From contig JAESUZ010000464.1 in NCBI GenBank assembly GCA_017311185.1, positions 496,001-560,000 on the forward strand: a DNA stretch of 64,000 bases, in the 5' to 3' direction. The notes below the pieces were generated by a model that did not search any database, was not told where the DNA came from, and saw only the letters and a program-made list of their open reading frames with translations. This DNA comes from Proteles cristata cristata (taxonomy: Eukaryota; Chordata; Mammalia; Carnivora; Hyaenidae). Of the stretch, positions 49,089-60,090 are shown piece after piece (the first letter of the stretch is position 1; each line of letters begins with the position of its first letter). Position numbers and translations under genes: made by a program.

Positions 49089-49254
49089 TTATGGTTCTTT
49101 AACCTTCAGCTCTGGGTCAGCAATAGACACAGACTGCCCGTGTCTGCTCAGAAAAGGATCATCAAACTCAGTTCATGTGTAGTCTCCAAACACAATGTTA
49201 CGTCTGTTGAGAAACTTTCTAACGCTCAGCTTTATATCTTCTTTTCTGGCAGTG
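49089..49254 (-). pseudogene. TRIP13: TRIP13-like exon with premature stop
   Basis: The acceptor TTTTCCTAG precedes STARKEDIKLSVRKFLNRRN, then IVFGDYT followed by an in-frame TGA where the parent has Trp. The rest continues as TEFDDPFLSR and ELKVKEP. The exon ends before GTAAAT; its last codon reads TAA. Confidence 0.9.
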
Positions 49255-49619
49255 CTAGGAAAACAAATGAGACACAGTCATCAGCTCTACATTTACAACA
49301 GGATTGTACCAAGAAGTGCTTTTTTACAAAACCAGACTGGGGATCAGACACCGCACAAGTTCAGAGCACAGCCTGGGTATCAGCCCCGAGCCACGCCCTG
49401 CCTTGCAGGGGCCTGGGAGGCTTCGTGAGCCGAGATGAGTCCGGACACACGTGCGTGGCACGCAGAGAGGCTGGCTGGTGCTACTACCGTGCCCAGTGAA
49501 GCAGCCACGCTCCCACAGCTGTGGGGGTGCAGCCCGAGTCTGCCTTTAACAAAACCCCGAGGCCTAGGATTCATCTGGGAAAACTCTAACACTCTCAGAC
49601 TGGCATTCCGGGCCTCACG

Positions 49620-50780
49620 GAGGCCACCGCTGCTGGTCCACCGCTGCCCTGCCCCGCCCCGCCCCCTGCGCCGGCTCGCCTCACCTCCCGGCGCTGCCCC
49701 AGCCTCGCCCTCGGAGCGGGGCAGGTCCAGGAAGGGCACCGCCCCTGGGCGCCGGCCGCACGCGGGTCCCACCCCGGCTCCCCTCACGGCGGCGGAGCAC
49801 AGGAGTTCGCCCGGGTCCGGTAACGTCAGGTAGCGGGCAGCAGGGGCGACCGAACAGTCCAACCAACGCCGGCTCCGAGGGCGGGGTGCACGTGTGCCCT
49901 TCCTCCGCGGCGCGTGGGCTCGGACGCGCCCCCGGAGCTCACCTGCCGCTCCGCCCAGGCCCCGCAGGGCGGCGCCTGCTTCAGGCCGCCCACGCCTCGT
50001 CTACGCTGCCGCCTGGGGCAGCCTGGACCCGGCTGGCGCGCCGCCGCCGCCGCCCGGGCCGCTCAGCCGGCCGCCCACCTGCGGGTCGCGCTCCGAAGTG
50101 CCGCGGGCAACCTCTGACCCGCAAGCTGCGGGCGCCTCCGGGGAGGGGGGCGACTTCCGGTCAAGGCGCCCACTTCCGGTGCGGCCGGGGGCCTGAGTGC
50201 CAAAAGGCAGGTGGCGAGCGGGGGCCGCACACGCCGGCGGTGCCCGCGCAGCCCTCAGCCCCGCCCAGGCCCCGCAGCGCCGGGGGCACGAAGCGGAGGC
50301 CCGAGCGGTGCCCGGGCTGTGGGGGCGTCGGCGGGGGGGGGTCTCGGGCAGACACCCCGGGATCGCAGGCAGGGGCCGGGGCGCAGCGGCGGCGGCCCCA
50401 GCCCCGGACTGCGGGCGGCGGCGGCTGAGGAGAGGGCTGCCTGTGTGCAGCGGCGCACACACCGGGCAGGGCGGTGGCCCAGAGCCGGCCCCGAGCCCGG
50501 GCGGTCGTGGTGGGGCGGCATCGCAGGTGAGAAGCGCGTCTGGAGGGCCCTCTGCTCGCTGCCTCGTGTTCCCGCTCGGTCGCAGGAGGAGAAGCAGCGG
50601 GAAAGGGAGCGCGCGCCTCGGCGGCGAGACGGCGCAGGTGGGTCCGCGCGAGCGCGCCTTCGCGGCTCCCGTGCCGCCGGCCGCCGGCCTCCGCGACGGT
50701 GGTGGCGCCATGCTTCTCAGCGCCTTGGGATGAGTGCGGGAAGGGGGGCAGCGTTTTCTCTTCCAGCGCTCGGTGTGAGG
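49620..50780. promoter_or_regulatory. CpG island between TRIP13-like and BRD9-like copies
   Basis: About 1.1 kb of very GC- and CpG-rich sequence with GC boxes (CCCCGCCCCGCCCC near 49650) and ACTTCCGG ETS-type motifs at about 50153 and 50172. It corresponds to the shared divergent promoter of BRD9 and TRIP13. I could not identify a convincing first exon of either gene, although a splice donor (GGGAG before GTGAGG on the minus strand, near 49684) is well placed for TRIP13 exon 1. Long open frames here on both strands are a consequence of high GC. Confidence 0.7.
50586..50637 (+). pseudogene. BRD9: Possible BRD9-like lysine/glutamate-rich exon
   Basis: A segment between acceptor TCGGTCGCAG and donor GTGGGT starts EEKQRERER, resembling the EEKKRKRERE stretch of BRD9, then diverges. 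The match is short and low-complexity. Confidence 0.35.
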
Positions 50781-50895
50781 TGCAGCTGGCCCTGCGGCCC
50801 TCCTGCCACCTCTGAGCCCGGAGAGCAAAGGCTGGTCACCCGCCGCTCTGGGCCCCGTCCTTTTGTTTGTTTGGTTTGTTTGTTTGTTTGTTTTT

Positions 50896-51125
50896 TCTTA
50901 AAAATTTTTAAATGTTTTTTATTTATTTCTAATTAAGAGAGAGAGCGAGAGAGACAGCGTGAGCAGGGGAGGGCAGAGAGAGAGGGAGTCACAGACTGAA
51001 ACAGGCTCCAGGCTCTGAGCTGGCAGTCAGCACAGAGCCCGACGCGGGGCTCGAACCCACGAGCCGTGAGATCATGACCTAAGCGAAAGTCGGACGCTTA
51101 ACCGACTAAGCCACCCAGGCGCCCC
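50896..51125 (-). mobile_element. Young feline SINE
   Basis: This near-consensus minus-strand copy is inserted in a TTTG microsatellite. The TTGTTTGTTTGTTTTT on both sides (about 50880-50895 and 51126-51141) is the target duplication. Confidence 0.92.
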
Positions 51126-51141
51126 TTGTTTGTTTGTTTTT

Positions 51142-52473
51142 AATACTCACAAGCTCATGAAGGATAGAAGGAAACTAGGGCTCAGCCAGTTACTGAGGCT
51201 GTCAGCAACCGCAGGGGCTGTGCCAGCCTCACCAAAGGGCAGGTGCGGGATGCTCGGGGCCCTCTAACCTGTGTGTGGTCACTTTCTGCAGGGGCTTCCG
51301 GATGGTCGGGAGGAGCTGAACTGGAGGGAGTGTTGCTTCGAGGGTTTCTTTTCTTGACTCTGGGTTTGACGTCTTGTAATGCGGAGGGAAGAAGGCGGGA
51401 TCTTAGGGCAGTCGTCGTGGAGGGGGAGGTGTTCTGGCAACAGCCGTCCCCGTGCGAGTCATCGCCACGGTGAACAGGTAGGGCTCCAGGCCACTGGGCA
51501 CGGCGGGGAGGGGGAAGGTCAGGCGTGAAACAGCAGATCCTTAGGTGAACGTGCCCGCAAAGCTGGTACAGTCGCTGGTCCCTGGGAGTCTGGTCCCTGG
51601 GAGTCTGATTACCTGCTAGGTTGAGGTCACACATGCAGTGCTTCCCTTCTGTATACTTGGAGGGCTGAGGTTTGCACTTGCCCTGATCACGGTCACTCTC
51701 GAGGATCCACTCGTGGTCTGCACTCCTGTTTGCTTCAGCCTTGAAACCAGCCATTTCTCCAAGACGTCCTGGTTCCTTAGTGCGTTTAGAAGGTGAGGTC
51801 CGGGTGCTGGGCGTGGCCGTCAGCGGACGGCTCTGGGCAAGAGCACGCATGTTCTTACAGTTTAGGGAACAGAACCTATGCTGGCGTCTGTGTTCAGCAC
51901 ATTCACCAGAAACCATGTTTGCACACTGTGGGCCCAGAGGTGCAGTCAAGTGGCTGTCCTCACAGAGACCCCCGTGCGGTTGCATTTGTACCCTTGTTTT
52001 ACAGATGAGGGGAGCAGAAGTGTGGCCAGTTGTTCCGGCCAAGTAAAATGACAGTTGGTGAAACTTGACCTCTGTGTTCTGGTCTTTGTACTGTGTCTGC
52101 AACGTACTGGGTCCACGGGTAACAGGGGAATCGTACACACTGAGCTCTTCCTCTGTGTCTGGAATGTCCCGGGCCCAGTAGTGACCGGGGAGACTCATAC
52201 AGATTGATAAGTGATTGCTCCCTGTTGTCTTTTTAAGAATATTAGCACTTTCTCAGGGGACTGAGTCTTTGGGGACTGATGCCGTGGTGGACGCCCCTCC
52301 CACCCGGCTGAGATTTTTGGGGCCAAGACTGGGTTCAGTTTGTCCTTGAGCCCAGTTCTTGTTGGGGCCTAAACCACTGTGAGACGGGACATGCTGTGCA
52401 GTTGGAGCTCTCCAGTGACATGATATCAGAATGTTTGGATTCATCTTTACTCTGTATTTTTTAAAATCGTCAG
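51142..52473. other. Interval before the clear BRD9-like exons
   Basis: Contains a 338-codon minus-strand open frame (51182-52198) with no recognised motif and no sign of selection visible by eye; I do not call it a gene. A faint BRD9-like stretch (ATGGTCGGGAGGAGCTGAAC near 51302) could be a relic of the VGGSEVTEL exon but is too weak to claim. Confidence 0.4.
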
Positions 52474-52529
52474 CTGAGAGTACGTCTATTCAGCAATTAC
52501 TGGAGCTTTTTTTTCTTCCAGATCCAGAG
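52474..52529 (+). pseudogene. BRD9: BRD9-like exon with one-base insertion
   Basis: After AAATCGTCAG the frame reads ESTSIQQLLEL (human ESTPIQQLLEH). The following T-run is one base too long compared with the expected HFLRQLQR coding sequence. Donor GTAAAG follows. Confidence 0.75.
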
Positions 52530-52773
52530 GTAAAGTTTGAGGATGGGAACATTTGGGGTATCTTCCTTTGTGAGGTGATATTCTTCCCTCACCTCCAACA
52601 CCTGTGAAACAGACCCCTCGCCCTCCCTGGGTAGCGCTCAGCCTGGTGTGGGAGGGCCTGTCAGAAGGTAGAGCAACTTGTGCCCAGCCCTTGCAGGACA
52701 GGGTGCTGGGGGAGGTTAGAACTGCCATGATGCAGGTGTCATGGCTGGAGCCAGGATGGTAGTTCCGGAATTT

Positions 52774-52986
52774 TAAAAAAATGTTGTTTATTCATTTTTG
52801 AGAGAAAGAAAGAAACAGAGCATGAGTAGGGGAGGGACAGAGAGAGAGGGAGACGTAGAATCCGAAACAGGCTCCAGGCTCTGAGCTGTCAGCACACAGC
52901 CCAACGCGGGGCTCGAACTCATGAACCGTGAGATCATGACCTGAGCCGAAGTCGGACACTTAACCGACTGAGCCACCCAGGCGCCC
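52774..52986 (-). mobile_element. Feline SINE, moderately diverged
   Basis: Minus-strand copy ending CCACCCAGGCGCCC; body GAAACAGGCTCCAGGCTCTG; no four-base insertion. Confidence 0.88.
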
Positions 52987-53153
52987 GAAGAATCTGACTC
53001 ATGGTTTCAGCTCAGGTCATGATTTTATGGTTCATGAGTTCAAGCACCATGTCGGGCTCTATGCCTGCTTGGGATACTCACTCTCCTTCTTTCTCTGCCC
53101 CTCCCCTCCTCATACACACACATTCTCTTTCTCTCAAAATAAAACAAAACAAA
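52987..53153 (+). mobile_element. Partial older SINE, plus strand
   Basis: It abuts the previous SINE in the opposite orientation. GGTTTCAGCTCAGGTCATGA and CTCTCAAAATAAAACAAAAC identify it; the head is missing. Confidence 0.8.
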
Positions 53154-53370
53154 AAACACGCATGTGTTGTGTCTGAGGAAGCTTCGGGTCTGGCAGGCTT
53201 CTCATCGTAAGGACTGTGAAACTTTCCTGAAAGAGTCTGTAAAAACCATTTGTTAAGCTGAAGAGCCTGATTTAGTTTTTTCTCACTCAGTTTTAGCCTC
53301 TTGACAGGAATTCAGTTTTTGCTCATGTCTTAGTAGTTCATATCGACAGATTCTATTTTTTCCCTTCCAG

Positions 53371-53481
53371 GCAGATTTCAAACTGATGTGTGATAACGCG
53401 ATGACCTACCAGAGACCGGACACTGTGTACTACAAGTTAGCCAAGAAGATCCTTCATGCAGGCTTTAAGATGCTGAGCAAA
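53371..53481 (+). pseudogene. BRD9: BRD9-like bromodomain exon with dead donor
   Basis: The acceptor TTTCCCTTCCAG is followed by 37 open codons (ADFKLMCDNAMTYQRPDTVY, then KLAKKILHAGFKMLSK). The Asn that in the parent follows TY and anchors acetyl-lysine is Gln (CAG, 53410-53412). The expected donor GTAAGAAG reads GGAAGAAG. Confidence 0.92.
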
Positions 53482-54104
53482 GGAAGAAGCCCAGGACAGC
53501 GAGGAGCCACAGAAACAAGAGTTCTCCTCTGTGTTTTGTTGCCTAAAGAGAACCTTACCCCCAGTGAATGACATGCTTCGGTCCATCCGTCGCTGGCCAT
53601 GGTGTGGACCCTTCTGCTCTAGGGTAGATGTCCCAGGCCGCCCTCCCTGCCAGGCACTCTCTGCTCCTGCCCCAGCTAGAACGTCTCCATTAGGGTTGGT
53701 GGAAAGTTCTGGATCTGTTGTTGATCAAAGTCTGGTGTCTGATGGATTGCAGCCAGCCTGTGATTAGTTTTATGTGGCTGCCTCACTGAGTCCAGGAGGG
53801 ATGTCTCGGCCGTCTGGAACGGCTTCCCAGACCTGTCCCACGAGGCAGGCTACATGCGTCCTGCATCCAGGACCAGTGCCTTGTGCCTGATCGGCCTGTA
53901 GGTGAGGTGCACCCGTGGCCTGTCCCCTCCGCCAGCCCCGAGTGCTCCCAGCCAGTCTGCCGCCCTGTGGTGCTGACTCCCGCTGCCACCGCCTGCAGTA
54001 GCACCGTGGGGGTCTGCCGTTAGGCCAGGTGAGGCTGCGGCCACCCCCATCCCACGCATGGTCATGGCACCTCGGCTGTGCTGCTCTGTCCTTTTTGATT
54101 CTAG

Positions 54105-54280
54105 GAGCGGCTGTTAGCTTTGAAGCGCAGCATGTCGTTAATGCAGGACATGGATTTTTCTCAGCAGGCAGCTCTCTTGGGCAACGCAGACACAGCTGTT
54201 GAGGAACCTGTTCCCGAAGTGGCACCTGTACAGGTGGAAACTGCCAAGAAATCCAAAAGGCCGAGTAGAGAAGTCATCAG
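54105..54280 (+). pseudogene. BRD9: BRD9-like exon, open
   Basis: A 176-bp exon between TTGATTCTAG and GTAACG encodes ERLLALKRSMSLMQDMDFSQ, then QAALLGNADTAVEEPVPEV and KKSKRPSREVI. It is close to the human protein and has no lesion. Confidence 0.92.
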
Positions 54281-55368
54281 GTAACGGGAGAGGCACTTGC
54301 TGTCGTGGGTACACGCCCCTCGGGACTGTGGGCGAGGGTGAGCCTGTGCTGGCGCCGACGTCCACGGAGTCGTTTGCGGACCGGCCACCTGCCCGAAGGA
54401 GCCCAGTCCCCAGAGGCCACGCGTGACCTCTGGTCTCAGGTGTTTCGAGGCAGCTGGCCGGCAGCCTGGACCAGCCAGGACTTGTCCCGCAGGAGAGTCC
54501 CTGTCACACTAAGGGACCTGGGGGTACAAGGGCCGGACAGCCCCTGCCAGCCTCACACAGGCTGGTCCCAGGTGTGACACGGGAGCCTGTCTGGCCACTG
54601 CTGTCCCCACGTGTGTCGTACTGCTTGTTGACCCTCCGCTCTGAAGAAGTTCCCTCTCACGCACGACGCCTGGCGGCGGCCTGGCTGGGCTCCCCAGTGC
54701 GGGGACGTAGCTGTGCCGTCTTGGGCAGGGGGCACACTTGGGAGGGGTGGCTTGATTCTCATCGCACCCCACCCCCACCTCCTGCAGCCATGCAGCCTGG
54801 GCCCGAGGGGGGCCTCCTTGCAGGCTCTGGGTCCCCAGGCGGGTTTGCTCCCACAGCTCCTCGGACAGGATCCACCCATTTGTTTCCAGAGCCTTCCACC
54901 TCCTTTGGGCCCTGCACCCAGAGAACCCTTGGCTGTTTGAATAAAGATCTTCTCCTTCACGTGGGGTCTGCGGCCGCCTGCCAAAGGCCTGGACGCCCCT
55001 TTTGCCGCACGACCTTGCGCTCCCAGCTCACTCTGGTTGCTAGCGTCTCTAGGCTCCATGGAGTTTTGCCTCTTTTTCTGACGGTGCCTTGAATGACATT
55101 GTAAGCAGTGAGGTTCCTGTCAGGTGGCTGTTAAGACCGACTCAGATGTGTAGCTGAGACACGAGAAGCTGCAGCGGCCGTTTGGGTCTCCCTTGCTGCT
55201 TGTGGGGGCGCCGTGTGTTGCCGCCGCAAGGACGGGTGGAGGAGTGCTTCGCGCCCCTGCTCCCAGCGCCCGGTGGCCCTGAGGAGCCCGCGGGACTGGC
55301 CGTGGGGGAGGCGCGAGCAGCACGTGTCCTGGCCTCCGGGTCACGTGGGTGCTGGTCCTGCTTCGCAG

Positions 55369-55500
55369 CTGCATGTTGGAGCCGGAAGGAAACGCCTGCA
55401 GCCTGACGGACAGCACGGCAGGGGAGCACGTGGTGGCCTCGGTGGAGCACGCGCTGACGAGGCCCGGGACAGGGTCAGCCGGCTCCTCCCGGGGGGCCAG
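55369..55500 (+). pseudogene. BRD9: BRD9-like exon with one-base deletion
   Basis: After CTTCGCAG it reads CMLEPEGNACSLTDSTAGEH and VVASVEHA. One missing base then shifts the frame, and DEARDRVSRLLPGGQ continues in another frame. Donor GTAGCG follows. Confidence 0.92.
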
Positions 55501-56411
55501 GTAGCGTCTGGAGTGTCTGGGCAGAGCTCATGCGTTGGGTCCTGTCTCCATCCCCATGTCCAGGGGGACCTCCACGGGCGCCACACAGGCAAGACCCTCA
55601 CGGAAGTGGTGTGTGATGTGGGGACACCGCGGGCGGGCTCCCCCTTTAGCGGGGATGCTGCTCTCCGGGGGCGGAGGCCAGGCCTGCCAGGCACCTGCGC
55701 CGCGGTCTCAGTTTTCTCCCGGGATGCTCACATCTCTGCACGCCTCTGCGGCGCCTGTGGGTTCCACCTGACCCGGGCCCGGCCGGTGGGAGCCGCCCCT
55801 CCACACTCGGAGCTCCCCTTGCCGCCGGATTAGACCAGCGTGTCCAGTGGAAACAGTGCGGCTCCTGTGTGAGCTTTTAGCCCTGGTAGTCGCGGTAACA
55901 AGGACAGAGGTGACGTGAATCCCGACGCGTCCTACTTGACCTGACGTATCCACAGTCTCATCTGCACTCAGTCCCTGTGAGGATCTCCCAGAGCCTCACA
56001 TCCCTGTCTCAGACGCATTTTCCAAACGCACGTCGACTGGTCCGTGAAGAATCCTGAATGGTGACGTTTTGCATACGCCAGGTTGTGTAAAGCATGTGGA
56101 GATGAATGTTTACTTACCTCACACTTTCCAGTTCCCTGTGGAGCTGATGTTGCTCTGCTGGACCCGCTGGCCTGCATGTCGTGCTTCGGCCCTGGAATCT
56201 CCTGGGCCCTGGGTGCTGCCCTCAGTGTGTGCGGGAAAGAGCCCGGACAGACTGTAGCTCGTGGAGGGAGGGCTGTGCTCGCCTGCGTGTACTCACCAGA
56301 GGCGCGTGTCCACACCCGAACCCCATTGCTCCCGGCGCTGGGCCTGCTCCCTTTTCTCCCTCTTTGGGTTGTAACTCCACAGCAGGAAACCTGACTTCTG
56401 TTCCCTTTAGT

Positions 56412-59400
56412 GCATTTACACAGTCAGCACTCACATGGTCAGCGCTCACATGGTCAGTACTTATGAGGTCAGTGCTCACATGGTCAGCACTCACATGGTC
56501 AGTACTTATGAGGTCAGTGCTCACATGGTCAATACTCACATGGTCAATACTCACATGGTCAGTACTCACATGGTCAGCGCTCACATGGTCAGCACTCACA
56601 TGGTCAGTACTCACATGATCAGTACTTACATGGTCAGCACTCACATGGTCAGTACTCATGCCCAGCACTGCCATGTCAGTACTATGAGGTCAGTGCTCAC
56701 ATGGTCAGTGGGTCAGTACTCATTGTCAGTACTTACATGATTGGTACTACATGGTCAGTACTTATGAGGTCAGTGCCACACGGTCAGCCATATGGTCAGT
56801 GCTCACATGGTCAGCACTCACATGGTCAGCACTCACGTGGTCAGTACTTACACAGTCAGTACTCACACGGTCAGCACTCACATGGTCAGCACTCACATGG
56901 TCAGTACTCACATGATCAGTACTTACATGGTCAGTACTTATGAGGTCAGTGCTCACATAGTCAATAGTCACATGGTCAGTACTTACATGGTCAGTACTCA
57001 CATTGTCAGTACTTACATGATCAGTACTTACATGGTCAGTACTTATGAGGTCAGTGCTCACATGGTCAATACTTACATGGTCAGTACTTACATGGTCAGC
57101 ACTCACATGGTCAGCACTCACATGGTCAGTACTCACATGGTCAGTACTTACATGGTCAGCACTCACATGGTCAGTACTTATGAGGTCAGTGCTCACATGG
57201 TCAATACTCACATGGTCAGTACTCATTGTCAGTACTTACATGATTGGTACTTACATGGTCAGTACCATGGTCAGTACTTATGAGGTCAGTGCTCACATGG
57301 TCAATACTTACATGGTCAGTACTTACATGGTCAGCACTCACATGGTCAGCACTCACATGGTCAGTACTCACATGGCGTCAGTACTTTCATGGTCAGCACT
57401 CACATGGTCATTACTTATGAGGTCGCTCACATGGTCAATACCACATGGTCAGTACTCATTGTCAGTACTTACATGATCGGTACTTACATGGTCAGTACTT
57501 ATGAGGTCAGTGCTCACATGGTCAGCACTCACATGGTCAGTGCTCACATGGTCAGCACTCACATGGTCAGCACTCACGTGGTCAGTACTTACATGGTCAG
57601 TACTTACACGGTCAGCACTCACATGGTCAGCGCTCACATGGTCAGCGCTCACATGGTCAGTACTCACATGATCAGTACTTACATGGTCAGCACTCACATG
57701 GTCAGTACTTACATGGTCAGCACTCACATGCTCAGTACTTATGAGGTCAGTGCTCACATGGTCAGTACATGGTCAGTACTCATTGTCAGTACTTACATGA
57801 TTGGTACTTACATGGTCAGTACTTATGAGGTCAGTGCTCACACGGTCAGCACTCATATGGTCAGTGCTCACATGGTCAATACTTACATGGTCAGTACTCA
57901 CATTGTCAGTACTTACATGATCAGTACTTACATGGTCAGTACTTATGAGGTCAGTGCTCACATGGTCAATACTTACATGGTCAGTACTTACATGGTCAGC
58001 ACTCACATGGTCAGCACTCACATGGTCAGTACTCACATGATCAGTACTTACATGGTCAGCACTCACATGGTCAGTACTTATGAGGTCAGTGCTCACATAG
58101 TCAATAGTCACATGGTCAGTACTTACATGGTCAGTACTCACATTGTCAGTACTTACATGATCAGTACTTACATGGTCAGTACTTATGAGGTCAGTGCTCA
58201 CATGGTCAATACTTACATGGTCAGTACTTACATCAGCACTCACATGGTCAGCACTCACATGGTCAGTACTCACATGGTCAGTACTTACATGGTCAGCACT
58301 CACATGGTCATTACTTATGAGGTCAGTGCTCACATGGTCAATACTCACATGGTCAGTACTCATTGTCAGTACTTACATGATCGGTACTTACATGGTCAGT
58401 ACTTATGAGGTCAGTGCTCACATGGTCAGCACTCACATGGTCAGTGCTCACATGGTCAGCACTCACATGGTCAGCACTCACGTGGTCAGTACTTACATGG
58501 TCAGTACTTACACGGTCAGCACTCACATGGTCAGCGCTCACATGGTCAGCGCTCACATGGTCAGTACTCACATGATCAGTACTTACATGGTCAGCACTCA
58601 CATGGTCAGTACTTACATGGTCAGCACTCACATGGTCAGTACTTATGAGGTCAGTGCTCACATGGTCAATACATGGTCAGTACTCATTGTCAGTACTTAC
58701 ATGATTGGTACTTACATGGTCAGTACTTATGAGGTCAGTGCTCACACGGTCAGCACTCATATGGTCAGTGCTCACGTGGTCAGCACTCACATGGTCAGCA
58801 CTCACGTGGTCAGTACTTACACGGTCAGCACTCACATGGTCAGCACAGCACTCACATGGTCAGTACTTATGAGGTCAGTGCTCACATGGTCAATAGTCAC
58901 ATGGTCAGTACTCACATTGTCAGTACTTACATGATCAGTACTTACATGGTCAGTACTTATGAGGTCAGTGCTCACATGGTCAATACTTACATGGTCAGTA
59001 CTTACATGGTCAGCACTCACATGGTCAGCACTCACATGGTCAGTACTCACATGGTCAGTACTTACATGGTCAGCCTCACATGGTCATTACTTATGAGGTC
59101 AGTGCTCACATGGTCAGTACTCATTGTCAGTACTTACATGATCGGTACTTACATGGTCAGTACTTATGAGGTCAGTGCTCACATGGTCAGCACTCACATG
59201 GTCAGTGCTCACATGGTCAGCACTCACATGGTCAGCACTCACGTGGTCAGTACTTACATGGTCAGTACTTACACGGTCAGCACTCACATGGTCAGCGCTC
59301 ACATGGTCAGTGTTCACATGGTCAGCACTCACATGGTCAGTACTTACATGATCAGTACTTACATGGTCAGCACTCACATGGTCATTACTTATGAGGTCAG

Positions 59401-60090
59401 TGCTCACATGGTCAATACTCACATGGTCAGTACTTACATGGTCAGTACTCATTGTCAGTACTTACATGATCGGTACTTACATGGTCAGTACTTATGAGGT
59501 CAGTGCTCACATGGTCAATACTTACATGGTCAGTACTTACATGGTCAGCACTCACATGGTCAGCACTTACATGATCAGTACCCACATGGTCAACACTCAC
59601 ATGGTCAGTACTTACATGGTCAGGAGTTACAAGGTCAGTGCTCATATGGTCAGCACTCACATGGTCAGTGTTCACATGATCAATACTTACATGGTCAGCA
59701 CTCACATGGTCAGTACTTACATGGTCAGTGCTCGCATAGTCAATACTCACATGGTCAGTGCTCACATGGTCAGTGCTCACATGGTCAGTGCTCATATGGT
59801 CAGCACTCACATGGTCAGTACTTACATGGTTAGCACTCACGTGGTCAGTACTTACATGGTCAGCACTCACATGGTCAGTACTTACATGGTCAGCACTCAC
59901 ATGGTCAGTGTTCACATGATCAGTACTCATATGGTCAGCACTCACGTTGTCAGCAGTTACATGATCAGTACTTACATGGTCAGCACTCACATGGTCAGTG
60001 TTCACATGGTCAGTACTTATGAGGTCAGTGCTCACATGGTCAGTGCTCACATGGTCAGTACTTACATGGTCAGCACTCACATGGTCAGCA
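56412..60090. repeat. 3.7-kb minisatellite of 15-bp units
   Basis: About 245 units of CTCACATGGTCAGTA and variants (CTTACATGGTCAGCA, CTTATGAGGTCAGTG, CTCATTGTCAGTA, CTTACATGATCGGTA) run head to tail. Because 15 is a multiple of three and the units lack stops in several frames, long open frames appear on both strands (up to 339 codons, e.g. repeated MVSTH/MVSTY or DHVSA/DHVST). They have no gene features. Variant units occur in the same order in blocks: landmarks at 57457 and 57781 recur 904 bp on, at 58361 and 58685. The array lies between two exons of the BRD9-like copy. Confidence 0.97.

Larger units (their letters stand above)
45590..49254 (-). pseudogene. TRIP13: TRIP13 unprocessed pseudogene (N-terminal exons only)
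   Basis: Four minus-strand exons match human TRIP13 from about residue 31 to 179: the N-terminal substrate-recognition domain up to the start of the Walker A loop (RVVLLHG). TRIP13 is an AAA+ ATPase that remodels HORMA proteins such as MAD2 and HORMAD1. The copy is dead on several counts. TGG is TGA in the DYTWTEF segment of the first matched exon. The second has a one-base deletion, and its donor GT reads GA. The fourth has a two-base insertion after SDKN. Exons for the ATPase core were not found downstream. Introns are retained, so it arose by DNA duplication rather than retrotransposition. It faces a CpG island and a BRD9-like copy on the other strand, reproducing the known divergent BRD9/TRIP13 layout. 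Confidence 0.9.

Noticed and set aside
50001..50936. Proline/arginine-rich frames of up to 275 codons on both strands
   Set aside because: They are produced by the CpG island's high GC, which depletes stop codons.
51182..52198. 338-codon minus-strand open frame
   Set aside because: No recognised domain, no exon borders, and it lies antisense to the BRD9-like copy's upstream intron; composition looks like chance openness in GC-rich DNA.
57389..58408. 339-codon repetitive protein
   Set aside because: It is only the translation of 15-bp minisatellite units; equally long frames exist on the other strand.
56412..60090. CRISPR array
   Set aside because: Units are contiguous 15-bp repeats without unique spacers, in a mammalian genome.
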